Assembly: GCA_013824645.1 (NCBI GenBank)
Contig: PNOF01000003.1
Location: 1-64,000 of the forward strand
From: Syntrophus sp. (in: bacteria)
GTDB lineage: Bacteria > Desulfobacterota > Syntrophorhabdia > Syntrophorhabdales > Syntrophorhabdaceae
Direction: 5' to 3'
DNA length: 64,000 nucleotides
Shown here: piece after piece, positions 18,545 through 27,361 of the stretch
Layout of the letters: the number at the start of each line of letters is the position of its first letter
How positions within the stretch are numbered: the first letter of the stretch is position 1
The notes under the pieces: model-generated
Database searches by the model: none
The model's input: the letters and a program-made list of their open reading frames with translations, nothing else
What the model was told of the DNA's origin: nothing
Position numbers and translations under genes: made by a program

Positions 18545-19239
18545 GAGCTTTCCTGGCCCTTGAAATCCCTCACGACACTAAAGAATATCTATCAGTTGTT
18601 TCGAAGAGAATGTCGCAATTGGTGCCCGGAGTGAAATGGGTAAAGGGTGAAGGGCTGCATGTGACGCTCAAGTTCTTTGGTGAAATTGATGATGCCATGG
18701 TGCAGGAGATAGCATTCGCCATGACAGGCATTGGCGGACAACACAAGGCTGCCATGGTGCAGTTAAAGGAAATCAGCGCTTTTCCTGACTTGAGGCGGGC
18801 CAGAGTCATCATCGTCACATTCCAGGAAGGGGTTGACAACGTACGAGCGATATTTCATGATATAGAAAGCCGTCTCGCTGTCCCGGAAATCCATGACAGT
18901 GAGACCCTATCTACGATAGGACAGACGCGAGCCCCTGAACCGGGCGCAACCCTTAGCTCACAAAGTGAGCGAGAGGGGGAGGCTCCAACGGCTTTGCCGC
19001 TGGAGGGGGCGACGCGAGCCCCAGAAAAAGCGCGAGCCCCAGAAAAGTCAGAGCGATTTACCCCTCATATCACTCTTGGCAGGGCTAAGGGAGCGGTCCC
19101 GTTATTGAAAAGGGACATAATACCACTTGAGAAAAAGAGATTTGTTATAGATACTATTGTTTTGTACCAGAGTACATTAACAAAAGCAGGAGCCATCTAT
19201 GCTCCTCTGAAGGAAATAAAACTTGAAAGGAATTTTTGA
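18541..19239 (+). CDS. thpR: ThpR, RNA 2',3'-cyclic phosphodiesterase (2H family) carrying an in-frame repeat insertion
   Basis: The two catalytic HxT motifs of the 2H phosphoesterases are H40-V-T42 and H176-I-T178 ([14 protein letters not shown]). The protein is 232 residues, about 50 longer than usual for ThpR. The excess maps to residues 127-161, the same 35-residue peptide found in the GT9 protein, followed by a short duplication ([10 protein letters not shown]). The insertion lies just before the second HxT motif, in what should be a loop. The gene is in frame and sits between cinA and recA with four- and one-base overlaps, so it is expressed rather than an obvious pseudogene. Confidence 0.9.
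   Translation: MRAFLALEIPHDTKEYLSVVSKRMSQLVPGVKWVKGEGLHVTLKFFGEIDDAMVQEIAFAMTGIGGQHKAAMVQLKEISAFPDLRRARVIIVTFQEGVDNVRAIFHDIESRLAVPEIHDSETLSTIGQTRAPEPGATLSSQSEREGEAPTALPLEGATRAPEKARAPEKSERFTPHITLGRAKGAVPLLKRDIIPLEKKRFVIDTIVLYQSTLTKAGAIYAPLKEIKLERNF
18918..19022 (+). repeat. In-frame palindromic coding repeat, copy 2 (in thpR)
   Basis: This 105-bp unit is nearly identical to 3570-3674, in the same reading frame and with the same terminal direct repeats GACGCGAGCCCC. The hairpins are GCTCAC-AAA-GTGAGC and CTCCAACGGC-TTT-GCCGCTGGAG. Immediately downstream, the tail GCGAGCCCCAGAAAA is duplicated in tandem (19014-19046), adding six residues. Confidence 0.9.
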
Positions 19240-20285
19240 TGAAAAAGGGAGGGAATGACGTGAAAGAAGATACAGGCAAAAAAGAAGACAGCAACAAGAC
19301 AAAGGCAATAGATATGGCGGTCACGCAGATTGAGAAACTCTTCGGTAAGGGTTCTATCATGAAACTTGGTGAAAAGCCGATAGAAGCTGTCGCGGTAGTC
19401 TCAACAGGTTCTATCGCGCTGGACATAGCCCTCGGGGTCGGAGGCCTTCCACGGGGTCGGGTGATTGAGATATACGGCCCTGAAGCATCAGGCAAGACAA
19501 CGCTTGCGCTCCAAGTAGTTGCCGAGATTCAGAAACAGGGCGGGACCGCTTCTTTCATCGACGCGGAACATGCCCTTGACGTGGCCTACGCAAAGCGGAT
19601 CGGTGTAAATACAGACGATCTCCTTATTTCACAGCCTGATTCGGGTGAACAGGCCCTCGATATTACCGAGATTCTTGTCAGGAGCGCTGCCGTTGATATT
19701 GTTGTTATTGATTCCGTGGCAGCCCTGGTGCCGAGGGCGGAGATAGAGGGTGAGATGGGTGATTCCCATATGGGTCTCCAGGCGAGGCTTATGTCCCAGG
19801 CGCTTCGAAAACTGACGGCAACAATCAGTAAATCCATGACAACCGTTATATTTATCAATCAGATCAGACAGAAAATAGGTATCATGTTTGGAAACCCCGA
19901 GACAACGACAGGCGGCAACGCGCTGAAATTCTATGCATCAGTACGCCTTGATATACGGCGGATTGCCTCCATAAAAGACGGGCAGGAAATTGTGGGGAAC
20001 AGAACGAGGGTAAAGATCGTAAAAAACAAAATGGCGCCTCCTTTCAAGGAAGTTGAATTTGATATTATATTCGGACAGGGTATTTCGAGAGAAGGTGACG
20101 TTGTGGACCTCGGAGCGGATATGGGCATTATTGAAAAGGCAGGTACATGGTATTCCTATGGCGAGTCAAGGATTGGCCAGGGGCGCGAAAACGCAAAAGA
20201 CTACCTCAAAAAACATCCTGACGTTATGAAAGAAATAGAAAGTAAAATTCTTGCACAGGTAGAACTAAAGAAGGGTGAAGTGTGA
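19239..20285 (+). CDS. recA: RecA recombinase
   Basis: RecA forms the strand-exchange filament and triggers LexA cleavage. Motifs include the N-terminal [19 protein letters not shown], Walker [31 protein letters not shown] and the loop region [30 protein letters not shown]. The ATG at 19239 has an AAAGGA site, but GTG 19260 (GGGAGG seven bases upstream) is equally plausible and would remove seven residues. The 348-residue length is typical. No lexA-like box is obvious because the gene is embedded in the operon. It overlaps alaS by four bases. Confidence 0.97.
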   Translation: MKKGGNDVKEDTGKKEDSNKTKAIDMAVTQIEKLFGKGSIMKLGEKPIEAVAVVSTGSIALDIALGVGGLPRGRVIEIYGPEASGKTTLALQVVAEIQKQGGTASFIDAEHALDVAYAKRIGVNTDDLLISQPDSGEQALDITEILVRSAAVDIVVIDSVAALVPRAEIEGEMGDSHMGLQARLMSQALRKLTATISKSMTTVIFINQIRQKIGIMFGNPETTTGGNALKFYASVRLDIRRIASIKDGQEIVGNRTRVKIVKNKMAPPFKEVEFDIIFGQGISREGDVVDLGADMGIIEKAGTWYSYGESRIGQGRENAKDYLKKHPDVMKEIESKILAQVELKKGEV

Positions 20286-22915
20286 CATCAACAGAAATCA
20301 GAAAAAAATTCCTGGATTATTTTGCGCAACACGAACATACGGTAGTAGCGAGCTCCTCGCTGGTACCAGAAAAAGACCCCACCCTGCTTTTTGTCAATGC
20401 AGGCATGGTGCAATTCAAGAACCTCTTCCTCGGTATTGAAACAAGGCCATATGTGAGGGCCACCTCCTGTCAGAAGTGTGTCCGCGCTGGCGGCAAGCAT
20501 AACGACCTCGAAAATATCGGCAAGACACTGCGGCACCATACATTTTTCGAGATGCTGGGTAATTTTTCTTTTGGGAATTATTTCAAAAAAGAGGCCATCG
20601 CATACGCATGGGAGTTTTTAACAAAAGAGCTTTCTCTTGATAAGGACAAATTGTGGATAACGGTATACAAAGACGATCCCAATGCGGCAGAGATATGGAA
20701 GGGTATCGGTGTGAGAGAAGACAGGATCGTCCCGCTCGGTGAGAAGGACAACTTCTGGTCTATGGGTGATGAAGGCCCCTGTGGTCCCTGCTCCGAGATT
20801 CTCTATGATCTCGGCCACGGTGTTGGCTGCGGCCGTCCTGATTGCCAGGTCGGCTGTGACTGTGACCGGTATCTCGAAATATGGAACCTCGTTTTCATGG
20901 AATTTGAAAGAAGCGTAGACGGACAGATGAAAAAATTGCCCAAGCCCTCTATAGACACCGGTATGGGGTTGGAAAGGATCACATCCATCATGGAGGGCAA
21001 GATCGGCAACTACGATACGGATCTCTTCGTTCCTCTCCTGAAGAGGCTCGAAGAGATTTCAGGACATACGTATGGCGAAGACGAAAAGATGGACATTGCC
21101 ATGCGCGTCATTGCTGATCACGCCAGAGGGGCTACCTTTATCATTAATGACGGTATTTTGCCCTCCAGGGATGGCAGAGGGTACGTATTGAGGAGGATCA
21201 TCCGAAGAGCTCTCCGGTATGGGAAAAAGCTTGGCATTGAAAAGGAGTTTCTCTATGATCTCTCAAAAACAGTTGTTGATACCATGGAGAGCGTTTATCC
21301 AGAAGTGAAGAATAACCACGCCTATATTGTGCGGGCGATCCGGGGCGAAGAAGAGCGATTTGTTGAAACGCTGACTATGGGCATGAAACTCTACGAAGAA
21401 TTTGCCGGTGGGCTCAAGAAAAAAGGCGAAAAAACGATTCCCGGCGATATCGTCTATAAACTGTATGATACTTATGGGTTTCCTCTTGATCTTACTACCG
21501 ATATGGCCGAAGAAGACGGGCTTTCCATTGATAAAGACGGGTTTCAGAAGGCCTCCCGGGACCAGAAGGTACGTTCACGGACAGGTTCGAAAATAAAAGG
21601 TGAAGAGTGGGACGAAGGACATTTGAATATCCTTAAAGAAAATATTGCGAGCATCTTTACGGGATATAGCGTGGTACACGATACCTCGAAGGTTGAGAGA
21701 ATACTCATCGGCGACAGATTGGTTGATTCCATAGAAGAAGGTGAAGAAGGGGAAATGTTCTTCACGCAGACCCCTTTCTATGCGGAAAGCGGCGGTCAGG
21801 TAGGCGATGAGGGTTTTGTAACGATCGCAGGCACCGGAGAAAAGGCAAAAGTCATCGAGGTGAGCAAGCTCAAGGCAGACCTTTTTTCCCATAAGGTTGT
21901 TGTAGAAGGTCGCATTTTCAAGATTGGTGATACGGTCGAGCTTGTTGTTGATCAGGAAAAAAGAAAGGCCGTATCGCGAAACCATACCGCAACACACCTG
22001 CTCCACTATGCCCTTCGTACAGTACTCGGTGATCACGTGAAACAGTCAGGTTCCCTTGTCGATAAAGACAGGTTCCGGTTTGACTTTACCCACTTTGAGG
22101 GTATGGACGATGCGCAGATTGCAAGGGTTGAAGATATTGTCAATGAAAAGGTTATGGACTGTATTATTGTGACCGTGGAAGAAAAAGACAGGGAGGATGC
22201 GATTCGTGATGGGGCAACGGCGCTGTTCGAGGAAAAATACGGGGATAAGGTGAGGGTTATAAAAATAGGCGATTTCAGTATGGAGCTCTGCGGAGGCACT
22301 CATATAGGAAATACCGGCGAGATCGGCAGTTTCTCCATCATCAGCGAAGGTTCTCTCGCGTCGGGGGTCCGCAGGATTGAGGCGACGACCGGAAAAGGCG
22401 CTCTTTTCTATAAGAGGAAAATAGAAGGCGCTCTGAGGGCTATTTCAAAAATAACAAACACGGAAATAGAAAGGGTTGAAGCGAAGGTAGAAGATATCCT
22501 CGAGGAACTTGGCGTAAAGGAGAAGGAGATCAACCGCCTCAAGGAAGATATTATGGTCTATAAGGTCGATGAGGCCATCGGGAAGGCACTTGAAAAGAAT
22601 GGTACGAAAGTAGTTACCCTTGTTCTTGCCAATGCACTGATCGATGATTTAAGAAAAATCACTGACATTGTTCGCAGCAAAGTGAAACAGTGCGTTGTTT
22701 TCGCAGCAGCATCCGGCCCGGAAGACAAGGGTTTTCTTGTTGTCGCTGTTAGTAAGGATGCGCAATCATATTATAACGCAGGGAAAATTATAAAAAAGAT
22801 TACCGAACAGTACGGGGGTAAAGGTGGCGGAGGCGTGGGTATCGCCCAGGGCGGTCTTCCCGGCGGTAAGATGAAAGAAGTGTTTAAAAATATTGATGTT
22901 TTTTTCGATAATTAG
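20282..22915 (+). CDS. alaS: Alanyl-tRNA synthetase
   Basis: AlaRS charges tRNA-Ala and edits Ser and Gly. This 877-residue protein has the class II catalytic core (residues 1-250: [29 protein letters not shown]). The editing-site motifs [12 protein letters not shown] and [13 protein letters not shown] follow, with a C-Ala domain rich in Gly near the end ([12 protein letters not shown]). The start is GTG inside the last codons of recA, preceded by AAGGG. It ends the operon; the next gene starts 20 bases on and may be co-transcribed. Confidence 0.97.
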   Translation: MTSTEIRKKFLDYFAQHEHTVVASSSLVPEKDPTLLFVNAGMVQFKNLFLGIETRPYVRATSCQKCVRAGGKHNDLENIGKTLRHHTFFEMLGNFSFGNYFKKEAIAYAWEFLTKELSLDKDKLWITVYKDDPNAAEIWKGIGVREDRIVPLGEKDNFWSMGDEGPCGPCSEILYDLGHGVGCGRPDCQVGCDCDRYLEIWNLVFMEFERSVDGQMKKLPKPSIDTGMGLERITSIMEGKIGNYDTDLFVPLLKRLEEISGHTYGEDEKMDIAMRVIADHARGATFIINDGILPSRDGRGYVLRRIIRRALRYGKKLGIEKEFLYDLSKTVVDTMESVYPEVKNNHAYIVRAIRGEEERFVETLTMGMKLYEEFAGGLKKKGEKTIPGDIVYKLYDTYGFPLDLTTDMAEEDGLSIDKDGFQKASRDQKVRSRTGSKIKGEEWDEGHLNILKENIASIFTGYSVVHDTSKVERILIGDRLVDSIEEGEEGEMFFTQTPFYAESGGQVGDEGFVTIAGTGEKAKVIEVSKLKADLFSHKVVVEGRIFKIGDTVELVVDQEKRKAVSRNHTATHLLHYALRTVLGDHVKQSGSLVDKDRFRFDFTHFEGMDDAQIARVEDIVNEKVMDCIIVTVEEKDREDAIRDGATALFEEKYGDKVRVIKIGDFSMELCGGTHIGNTGEIGSFSIISEGSLASGVRRIEATTGKGALFYKRKIEGALRAISKITNTEIERVEAKVEDILEELGVKEKEINRLKEDIMVYKVDEAIGKALEKNGTKVVTLVLANALIDDLRKITDIVRSKVKQCVVFAAASGPEDKGFLVVAVSKDAQSYYNAGKIIKKITEQYGGKGGGGVGIAQGGLPGGKMKEVFKNIDVFFDN

Positions 22916-22934
22916 TATTATGTGAGTAATATAT

Positions 22935-23609
22935 ATGATGCGAAAGTATGCTGATAACCTAAAAAACGTACATCTCTTTTCTGCCTTGAAAGAGAACGAA
23001 ATAGATGCGATTTCACGGATACTCTTTGTAAATTCTCATTACAAAAATCAGGTAATTTTTCAGGAGGGTGATGCCGGTGACGCGCTTTTTATTGTCTTGA
23101 AGGGTGCCGTAAAGGTTTGTCTCTATGATGAAGAAGGGAGAGAATACGTCCTTGATGTTATCGGTAAGGATGGTTTTTTCGGTGAACTTGCCCTTATTGA
23201 TGAGCTGCCCAGGTCTGCCAATGCTGTTGCCATGGAAAGCTCGGACCTTCTGGTTATCAGAAGACAGGATTTTATGAAGCTTCTCACGGAGAATCCCCAT
23301 ATTGCTATCGGTATCTTAAGGGTCCTTTCGAGGCGCCTTAGAGTTGCTGATGAGCGGATACGATGGCTTGCGTTTCTGAATGTTGAAGGAAGGATCCTCA
23401 AATATCTCCTGGAAATAGGCGCCAAGTCGGGGGTTAAGGTAAAGGATTATATTATTATTGAAAAAGGACCAACGCAAATCGAGGTCGCAAACTCCTGCGG
23501 TTGCTCAAGAGAGACAGTTTCGAGGATGGTAGCATCGCTTATCAAAAAAGGGATTATTAGTGTAAGACGCCGGCAGTATACGCTCACCCCCGGTTCTCTG
23601 TCATTTTAA
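22935..23609 (+). CDS. Crp/Fnr-family transcription regulator
   Basis: The N-terminal 120 residues form a cyclic-nucleotide-binding fold (VIFQEGDAGDALFIVLKGAVKV, DGFFGELALIDELPRSANAVA). The C-terminal helix-turn-helix is at about 180-205 (TQIEVANSCGCSRETVSRMVASLIKKG). The phosphate-binding cassette has FFGELALID..PRSA, close to cAMP-binding members, and the FNR iron-sulphur cysteines are absent from the N-terminus. It lies 20 bases after alaS. Its targets are unknown. Confidence 0.88.
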   Translation: MMRKYADNLKNVHLFSALKENEIDAISRILFVNSHYKNQVIFQEGDAGDALFIVLKGAVKVCLYDEEGREYVLDVIGKDGFFGELALIDELPRSANAVAMESSDLLVIRRQDFMKLLTENPHIAIGILRVLSRRLRVADERIRWLAFLNVEGRILKYLLEIGAKSGVKVKDYIIIEKGPTQIEVANSCGCSRETVSRMVASLIKKGIISVRRRQYTLTPGSLSF

Positions 23610-23695
23610 ACACATTTATTCTTTTAAATAGAGGCCAGGAAAGCACTCACCAGGAGCTCTTTCATTGACAAACACATGGAGGGTACAATAAGATT

Positions 23696-24952
23696 ATGCA
23701 TAGCAACAAAATAATAGGCGGTACGGGCATGACGCAGAGCCGGAAAACAGACGAAAAAGAACAGGAACTTAAGATCCTCCATGAAATCGCAAAGGACTTA
23801 AGTGATGATCTTGATTTATATCAGCTCTTAAAAAGTCTTGTTGATACGATAATTAATTTTGCAAAAGTTGATTCCTGCCTTATTTATCTCTATGACAGGC
23901 AAAAAGATGAACTTATACTGACGGCTTCCAGCAATCCTGGGCTAAAAAAGGTAGGGGGCTTGAAGCTTAAAATGGGAGAAGGGGTAACCGGGTGGGCCGC
24001 AAAAGAGAAACAACCCGTTGCGCTTTCCCGCGAAGCATATAAGGACAAAAGGTTCAAGGCCTTCGCCTCGCTGAAAGAGGATAAGTACGAAGCACTTCTT
24101 TCGGTGCCGATCCTTTCCAAAAACGAAATTGTGGGTGTCATGAATTTGCAGCATAAAAAAGAACATGTCTACCCCGAAACCCAGATCAAACTTCTCTATA
24201 CAATCGGGAGATACCTCGGAAGCGCCATACGGAATGCCATTACCCGCGATGAAGTGGTGAAGAAAGCGAAACAACTGGATCTCCTCTCAGAGGTGTCTCG
24301 GACTATCGTTTCCGACTACTACCTGAAGGAGATATTGCAGCTCATTGTTGCCATGACTGCCAAGGTGATGGATTCGAAGATATGTTCTATTATGCTCCTC
24401 GATGAGAAGCGGGAGGAACTCGTTATCTCCGCCACGCAGAGCTTAAGCAAAGATTATGTCAATAAACCGAATCTCAAGGTGGGACAATCCATCAGCGGCA
24501 AAGCTGTTTCCGAAAAGAAACCGGTCACTGTTCTTAACGTTACGAAAAAACCGGGCTATATGTATCCCGATGTAGCGATAAAAGAGGGTGTTGCTTCACT
24601 CCTTTCTGTACCCATGATGATTAAAGACAGGGTTATTGGCGTTATTAACAGCTATACGAAGAGTGAGCATGTCTTTAAGAAAGAAGAGATTAGTATCCTG
24701 CAGGCTGTTGCAAATCAGGCTGCCGTTGCCATTGAAAATACAAACCTCAGCCATGAAATCCTTGCCGCAAAGGAAGCCCTGGAATCGAGAAAACTTATCG
24801 AGCGGGCAAAGGGCCTCCTCATGAAAGAGCTTGGCCTCACCGAAGATGAGGCCTATAAAAAGATACACAAAAAGAGCATGGACCTGAGAAAAACAATGAA
24901 GGAGATCGCCGAAGCCGTAATCCTTGCCTCTGATATGAGGAAAAAGGCTTGA
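23696..24952 (+). CDS. GAF-GAF-ANTAR domain RNA-binding antiterminator
   Basis: Residues about 25-185 and 190-355 are two GAF domains (VDSCLIYLYDRQ, GVTGWAAKEKQPVALS; then SKICSIMLLDEK, GQSISGKAVSEKKPVTVLNV). The last 60 residues match ANTAR, the RNA-binding helix bundle of AmiR and NasR (LIERAKGLLMKELGLTEDEAYKKIHKKSM). Such proteins sense a ligand and bind paired hairpins in mRNA leaders to prevent termination. GGAGGG lies 13 bases before ATG 23696; ATG 23729 is an alternative start. The ANTAR gene is directly followed by a hairpin-rich leader before nadE. Confidence 0.88.
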   Translation: MHSNKIIGGTGMTQSRKTDEKEQELKILHEIAKDLSDDLDLYQLLKSLVDTIINFAKVDSCLIYLYDRQKDELILTASSNPGLKKVGGLKLKMGEGVTGWAAKEKQPVALSREAYKDKRFKAFASLKEDKYEALLSVPILSKNEIVGVMNLQHKKEHVYPETQIKLLYTIGRYLGSAIRNAITRDEVVKKAKQLDLLSEVSRTIVSDYYLKEILQLIVAMTAKVMDSKICSIMLLDEKREELVISATQSLSKDYVNKPNLKVGQSISGKAVSEKKPVTVLNVTKKPGYMYPDVAIKEGVASLLSVPMMIKDRVIGVINSYTKSEHVFKKEEISILQAVANQAAVAIENTNLSHEILAAKEALESRKLIERAKGLLMKELGLTEDEAYKKIHKKSMDLRKTMKEIAEAVILASDMRKKA

Positions 24953-24998
24953 CAAGGGTGTGGGAAAGATTTATCTTTTTCTTACAATAGGGTATGCA

Positions 24999-25072
24999 AT
25001 TTTAGCAACGAATGCTAAAATGTTTTAACAGGGAAGGACGAGGGCGTCCAGATCACCAAAGGTGGTTTGAGA
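24999..25072 (+). promoter_or_regulatory. Structured leader with consecutive hairpins between the ANTAR gene and nadE
   Basis: Three adjacent hairpins can be read: ATTTTAGCA-ACGAA-TGCTAAAAT (24999-25021, followed by GTTTT), GGACG-AGGG-CGTCC (25036-25049) and ATCACC-AAA-GGTGGT (about 25052-25066), then a T-run. The first may simply terminate the ANTAR transcript. The set could instead be an attenuator for nadE. Whether ANTAR binds it is not shown by the sequence. Confidence 0.4.
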
Positions 25073-25100
25073 TGCCTTTTTTATTAACACGAAGGTGGGG

Positions 25101-26810
25101 ATGATGATACGTATCGGAGCAGCACAGATTAACAGCATTGTTGGTGACCTGAAGGGAAATTGTGCAAAAATACTGTGCTATACAGAAAAGGCACGGGCAG
25201 CAGGTGTCGATGTTGTTGCCTTTCCTGAACTGGCCCTTACAGGTTATCCTCCAGAGGACCTCCTCCTGAAGACAGGTTTTATCGATGATAATTTGAAAAG
25301 ACTCCAGGAACTTGCCAAAGAGGTGCGGGATATTACCGTTATTGTAGGTTTTGTGGACAGGCAAAAGAATTATCTCTTTAATGCCGCCGCCATTATCCAT
25401 GGAGGTAGGGTCCAGGGGGTATATCATAAACAGCTTCTCCCCAACTACGGTGTTTTCGATGAGAAAAGATATTTTAGTGCCGGTACACGGCCGCTCACTT
25501 TCAGGCTCAATGGAGTTACCTTTGGTGTAAGCATCTGTGAGGATATATGGCATAAAGGAGGCCCGACGAAACTCATGGCTGGAAGCGGCGCCGGGCTGAT
25601 TTTCAATATCAACGCCTCTCCTTACCACGCAGGTAAAAGTATTCTCAGAGAAGAAACTGTGCAGGAAAAGGTCCGGGAAAGCAATCTCTACATTTGCTAT
25701 GCCAACCTTATCGGAGGTCAGGATGAGCTGGTTTTTGACGGGCAAAGCTTTGTCATGGACAAGAAGGGCGCCATTGTCAGCCGTGCCGAAGCCTTCAAAG
25801 AAGACCTGCTCGTGGTCGATATTCCTGTCAGTGAATTGAGAAGAAGGATGAAAAAAGAAGGCCCTGTTGAAGGGGGCAGCAAGATTAACCCTATTTCACT
25901 TCTCCTCAAGGGGACGTGGAAAGAAAAAAAGCCTTTACCAGTGCGCCGGACCAACATATTGGACCCGATCTCCGAGGTTTATGAAGCCCTTAAGCTGGGG
26001 CTTCATGATTACGTAGCAAAAAACGGGTTCAAGAAAACGGTCATCGGTCTCTCCGGAGGCATAGATTCCGCTATTGTCGCTGTCCTTGCTGCAGACGCAC
26101 TGGGCAAAGAGAACGTAAACGTTGTTTTTATGCCCTCGCGATATACGTCCCGCGAATCTGGGGAAGACGCAAGTACACTGGCCCGTAATCTTGGCATTGA
26201 GTTACTGGAAGCGCCGATAGATGATGTTTACAGGGCTTATCTGTCAACATTGGGAGCGTTCTTCACCGGATTGAAGGAAGATATTACGGAAGAGAATATC
26301 CAGGCGCGGATTCGCGGCAATATTCTGATGGCCCTTTCCAACAAATTCGGCTGGCTTGTATTGACGACAGGCAATAAATCCGAAATGAGTGTCGGCTATG
26401 CAACCCTCTACGGCGACATGGCCGGTGGTTTTGCTGTCATAAAAGACGTGCCAAAGACTCTTGTATACAAGCTGTCGTTGTACAGGAATACCCTCGGAGC
26501 CGTCATGCCGGAGAGTATATTGACAAAGGAACCTACAGCGGAGTTGAAACCCGACCAGAAAGATCGCGATAACCTCCCCCCTTACGAAGATCTTGACCCG
26601 ATTTTAAAGAACTATGTAGAGGAAAATAAAGACATTGGAGAAATCAATATCCAATCCATGGGAAAAGGGGAAATTGAAAAAGTCCTCAGGATGGTTGATA
26701 TCAGCGAATACAAACGGAGACAGTCACCTCCGGGGATTAAAATAACGCCAAGGGCATTCGGAAAAGACAGGAGGATGCCTATAACCAATAAGTACAGAGG
26801 CAGCCAATGA
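25101..26810 (+). CDS. nadE: Glutamine-dependent NAD+ synthetase
   Basis: This two-domain enzyme amidates deamido-NAD using ammonia from glutamine. Residues 1-260 are a nitrilase-type glutaminase with the Glu-Lys-Cys triad visible in AFPELALTGY, YHKQLLPNYGVFDE and GVSICEDIW. Residues 290-569 are the synthetase, with the PP-loop GLSGGIDSAIVA and TGNKSEMSVGYATLYGDMAGG. The in-frame GTG 25095 and ATG 25104 are alternative starts; the upstream AAGGTGGGG may serve as ribosome site. Its stop overlaps the next gene by four bases. Confidence 0.95.
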   Translation: MMIRIGAAQINSIVGDLKGNCAKILCYTEKARAAGVDVVAFPELALTGYPPEDLLLKTGFIDDNLKRLQELAKEVRDITVIVGFVDRQKNYLFNAAAIIHGGRVQGVYHKQLLPNYGVFDEKRYFSAGTRPLTFRLNGVTFGVSICEDIWHKGGPTKLMAGSGAGLIFNINASPYHAGKSILREETVQEKVRESNLYICYANLIGGQDELVFDGQSFVMDKKGAIVSRAEAFKEDLLVVDIPVSELRRRMKKEGPVEGGSKINPISLLLKGTWKEKKPLPVRRTNILDPISEVYEALKLGLHDYVAKNGFKKTVIGLSGGIDSAIVAVLAADALGKENVNVVFMPSRYTSRESGEDASTLARNLGIELLEAPIDDVYRAYLSTLGAFFTGLKEDITEENIQARIRGNILMALSNKFGWLVLTTGNKSEMSVGYATLYGDMAGGFAVIKDVPKTLVYKLSLYRNTLGAVMPESILTKEPTAELKPDQKDRDNLPPYEDLDPILKNYVEENKDIGEINIQSMGKGEIEKVLRMVDISEYKRRQSPPGIKITPRAFGKDRRMPITNKYRGSQ

Positions 26811-27331
26811 CCCTTGAGGGTGTTGTTAAGAGGGTTTCTCCTACACTGAAGAGGATCACCAGGAAACTGAATGGTCATCACCCCTTCTTTGACGATGACG
26901 ATCTTTACCAGGAGGCGTTGGTTCATTTATGGAATACCTATACATTGGGGACCATAGAGGATAAAACAGACAGCTATATCCTCCAGGGATGCTACTACTA
27001 TTTGAAAAACTATTTACGAAAAGTCCACGAAAGGGCTATTATCGTAAGTCTCAGTGATCTCGTAGGTGAAGACAATAAGCTGCTGGAAGAGATACTCTCT
27101 TCTGAGGGCACAATGTCCTTTGACTATCTTGAAAGTAAACTCTACACAGAAGCGGCAATAAAGAGATGTTGTCTCAGTGCCCGGGAGCAAGAGGTCCTCT
27201 CTCTGTTAATGGAGAGCATGACAGTGAGAGAAATAGGCAGCAGACTTGGCATATCCCACGTGATGGTCATAAAAATAAAAAACAAGATCAGCGAAAAATA
27301 TGTGCAGTCTCATATTTCATCAAGCAATTGA
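26807..27331 (+). CDS. Small RNA polymerase sigma-factor-like protein
   Basis: The 174-residue protein has a region 2-like core (DDDDLYQEALVHLWNTY at about 27-43, then YYYLKNYLRKVHER). The C-terminal helix-turn-helix is sigma region 4/LuxR-like (LSAREQEVLSLLMESMTVREIGSRLGISHVMV at about 122-154). This is the size of ECF sigma factors, but there is no anti-sigma gene beside it and region 2 is diverged. It is coupled to nadE by a four-base overlap. It could be a sigma factor or a regulator built from the same parts; I favour the former weakly. Confidence 0.6.
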   Translation: MTLEGVVKRVSPTLKRITRKLNGHHPFFDDDDLYQEALVHLWNTYTLGTIEDKTDSYILQGCYYYLKNYLRKVHERAIIVSLSDLVGEDNKLLEEILSSEGTMSFDYLESKLYTEAAIKRCCLSAREQEVLSLLMESMTVREIGSRLGISHVMVIKIKNKISEKYVQSHISSSN

Positions 27332-27361
27332 AAGGGCCATATCCCGATCTGTTTTTTTGCT

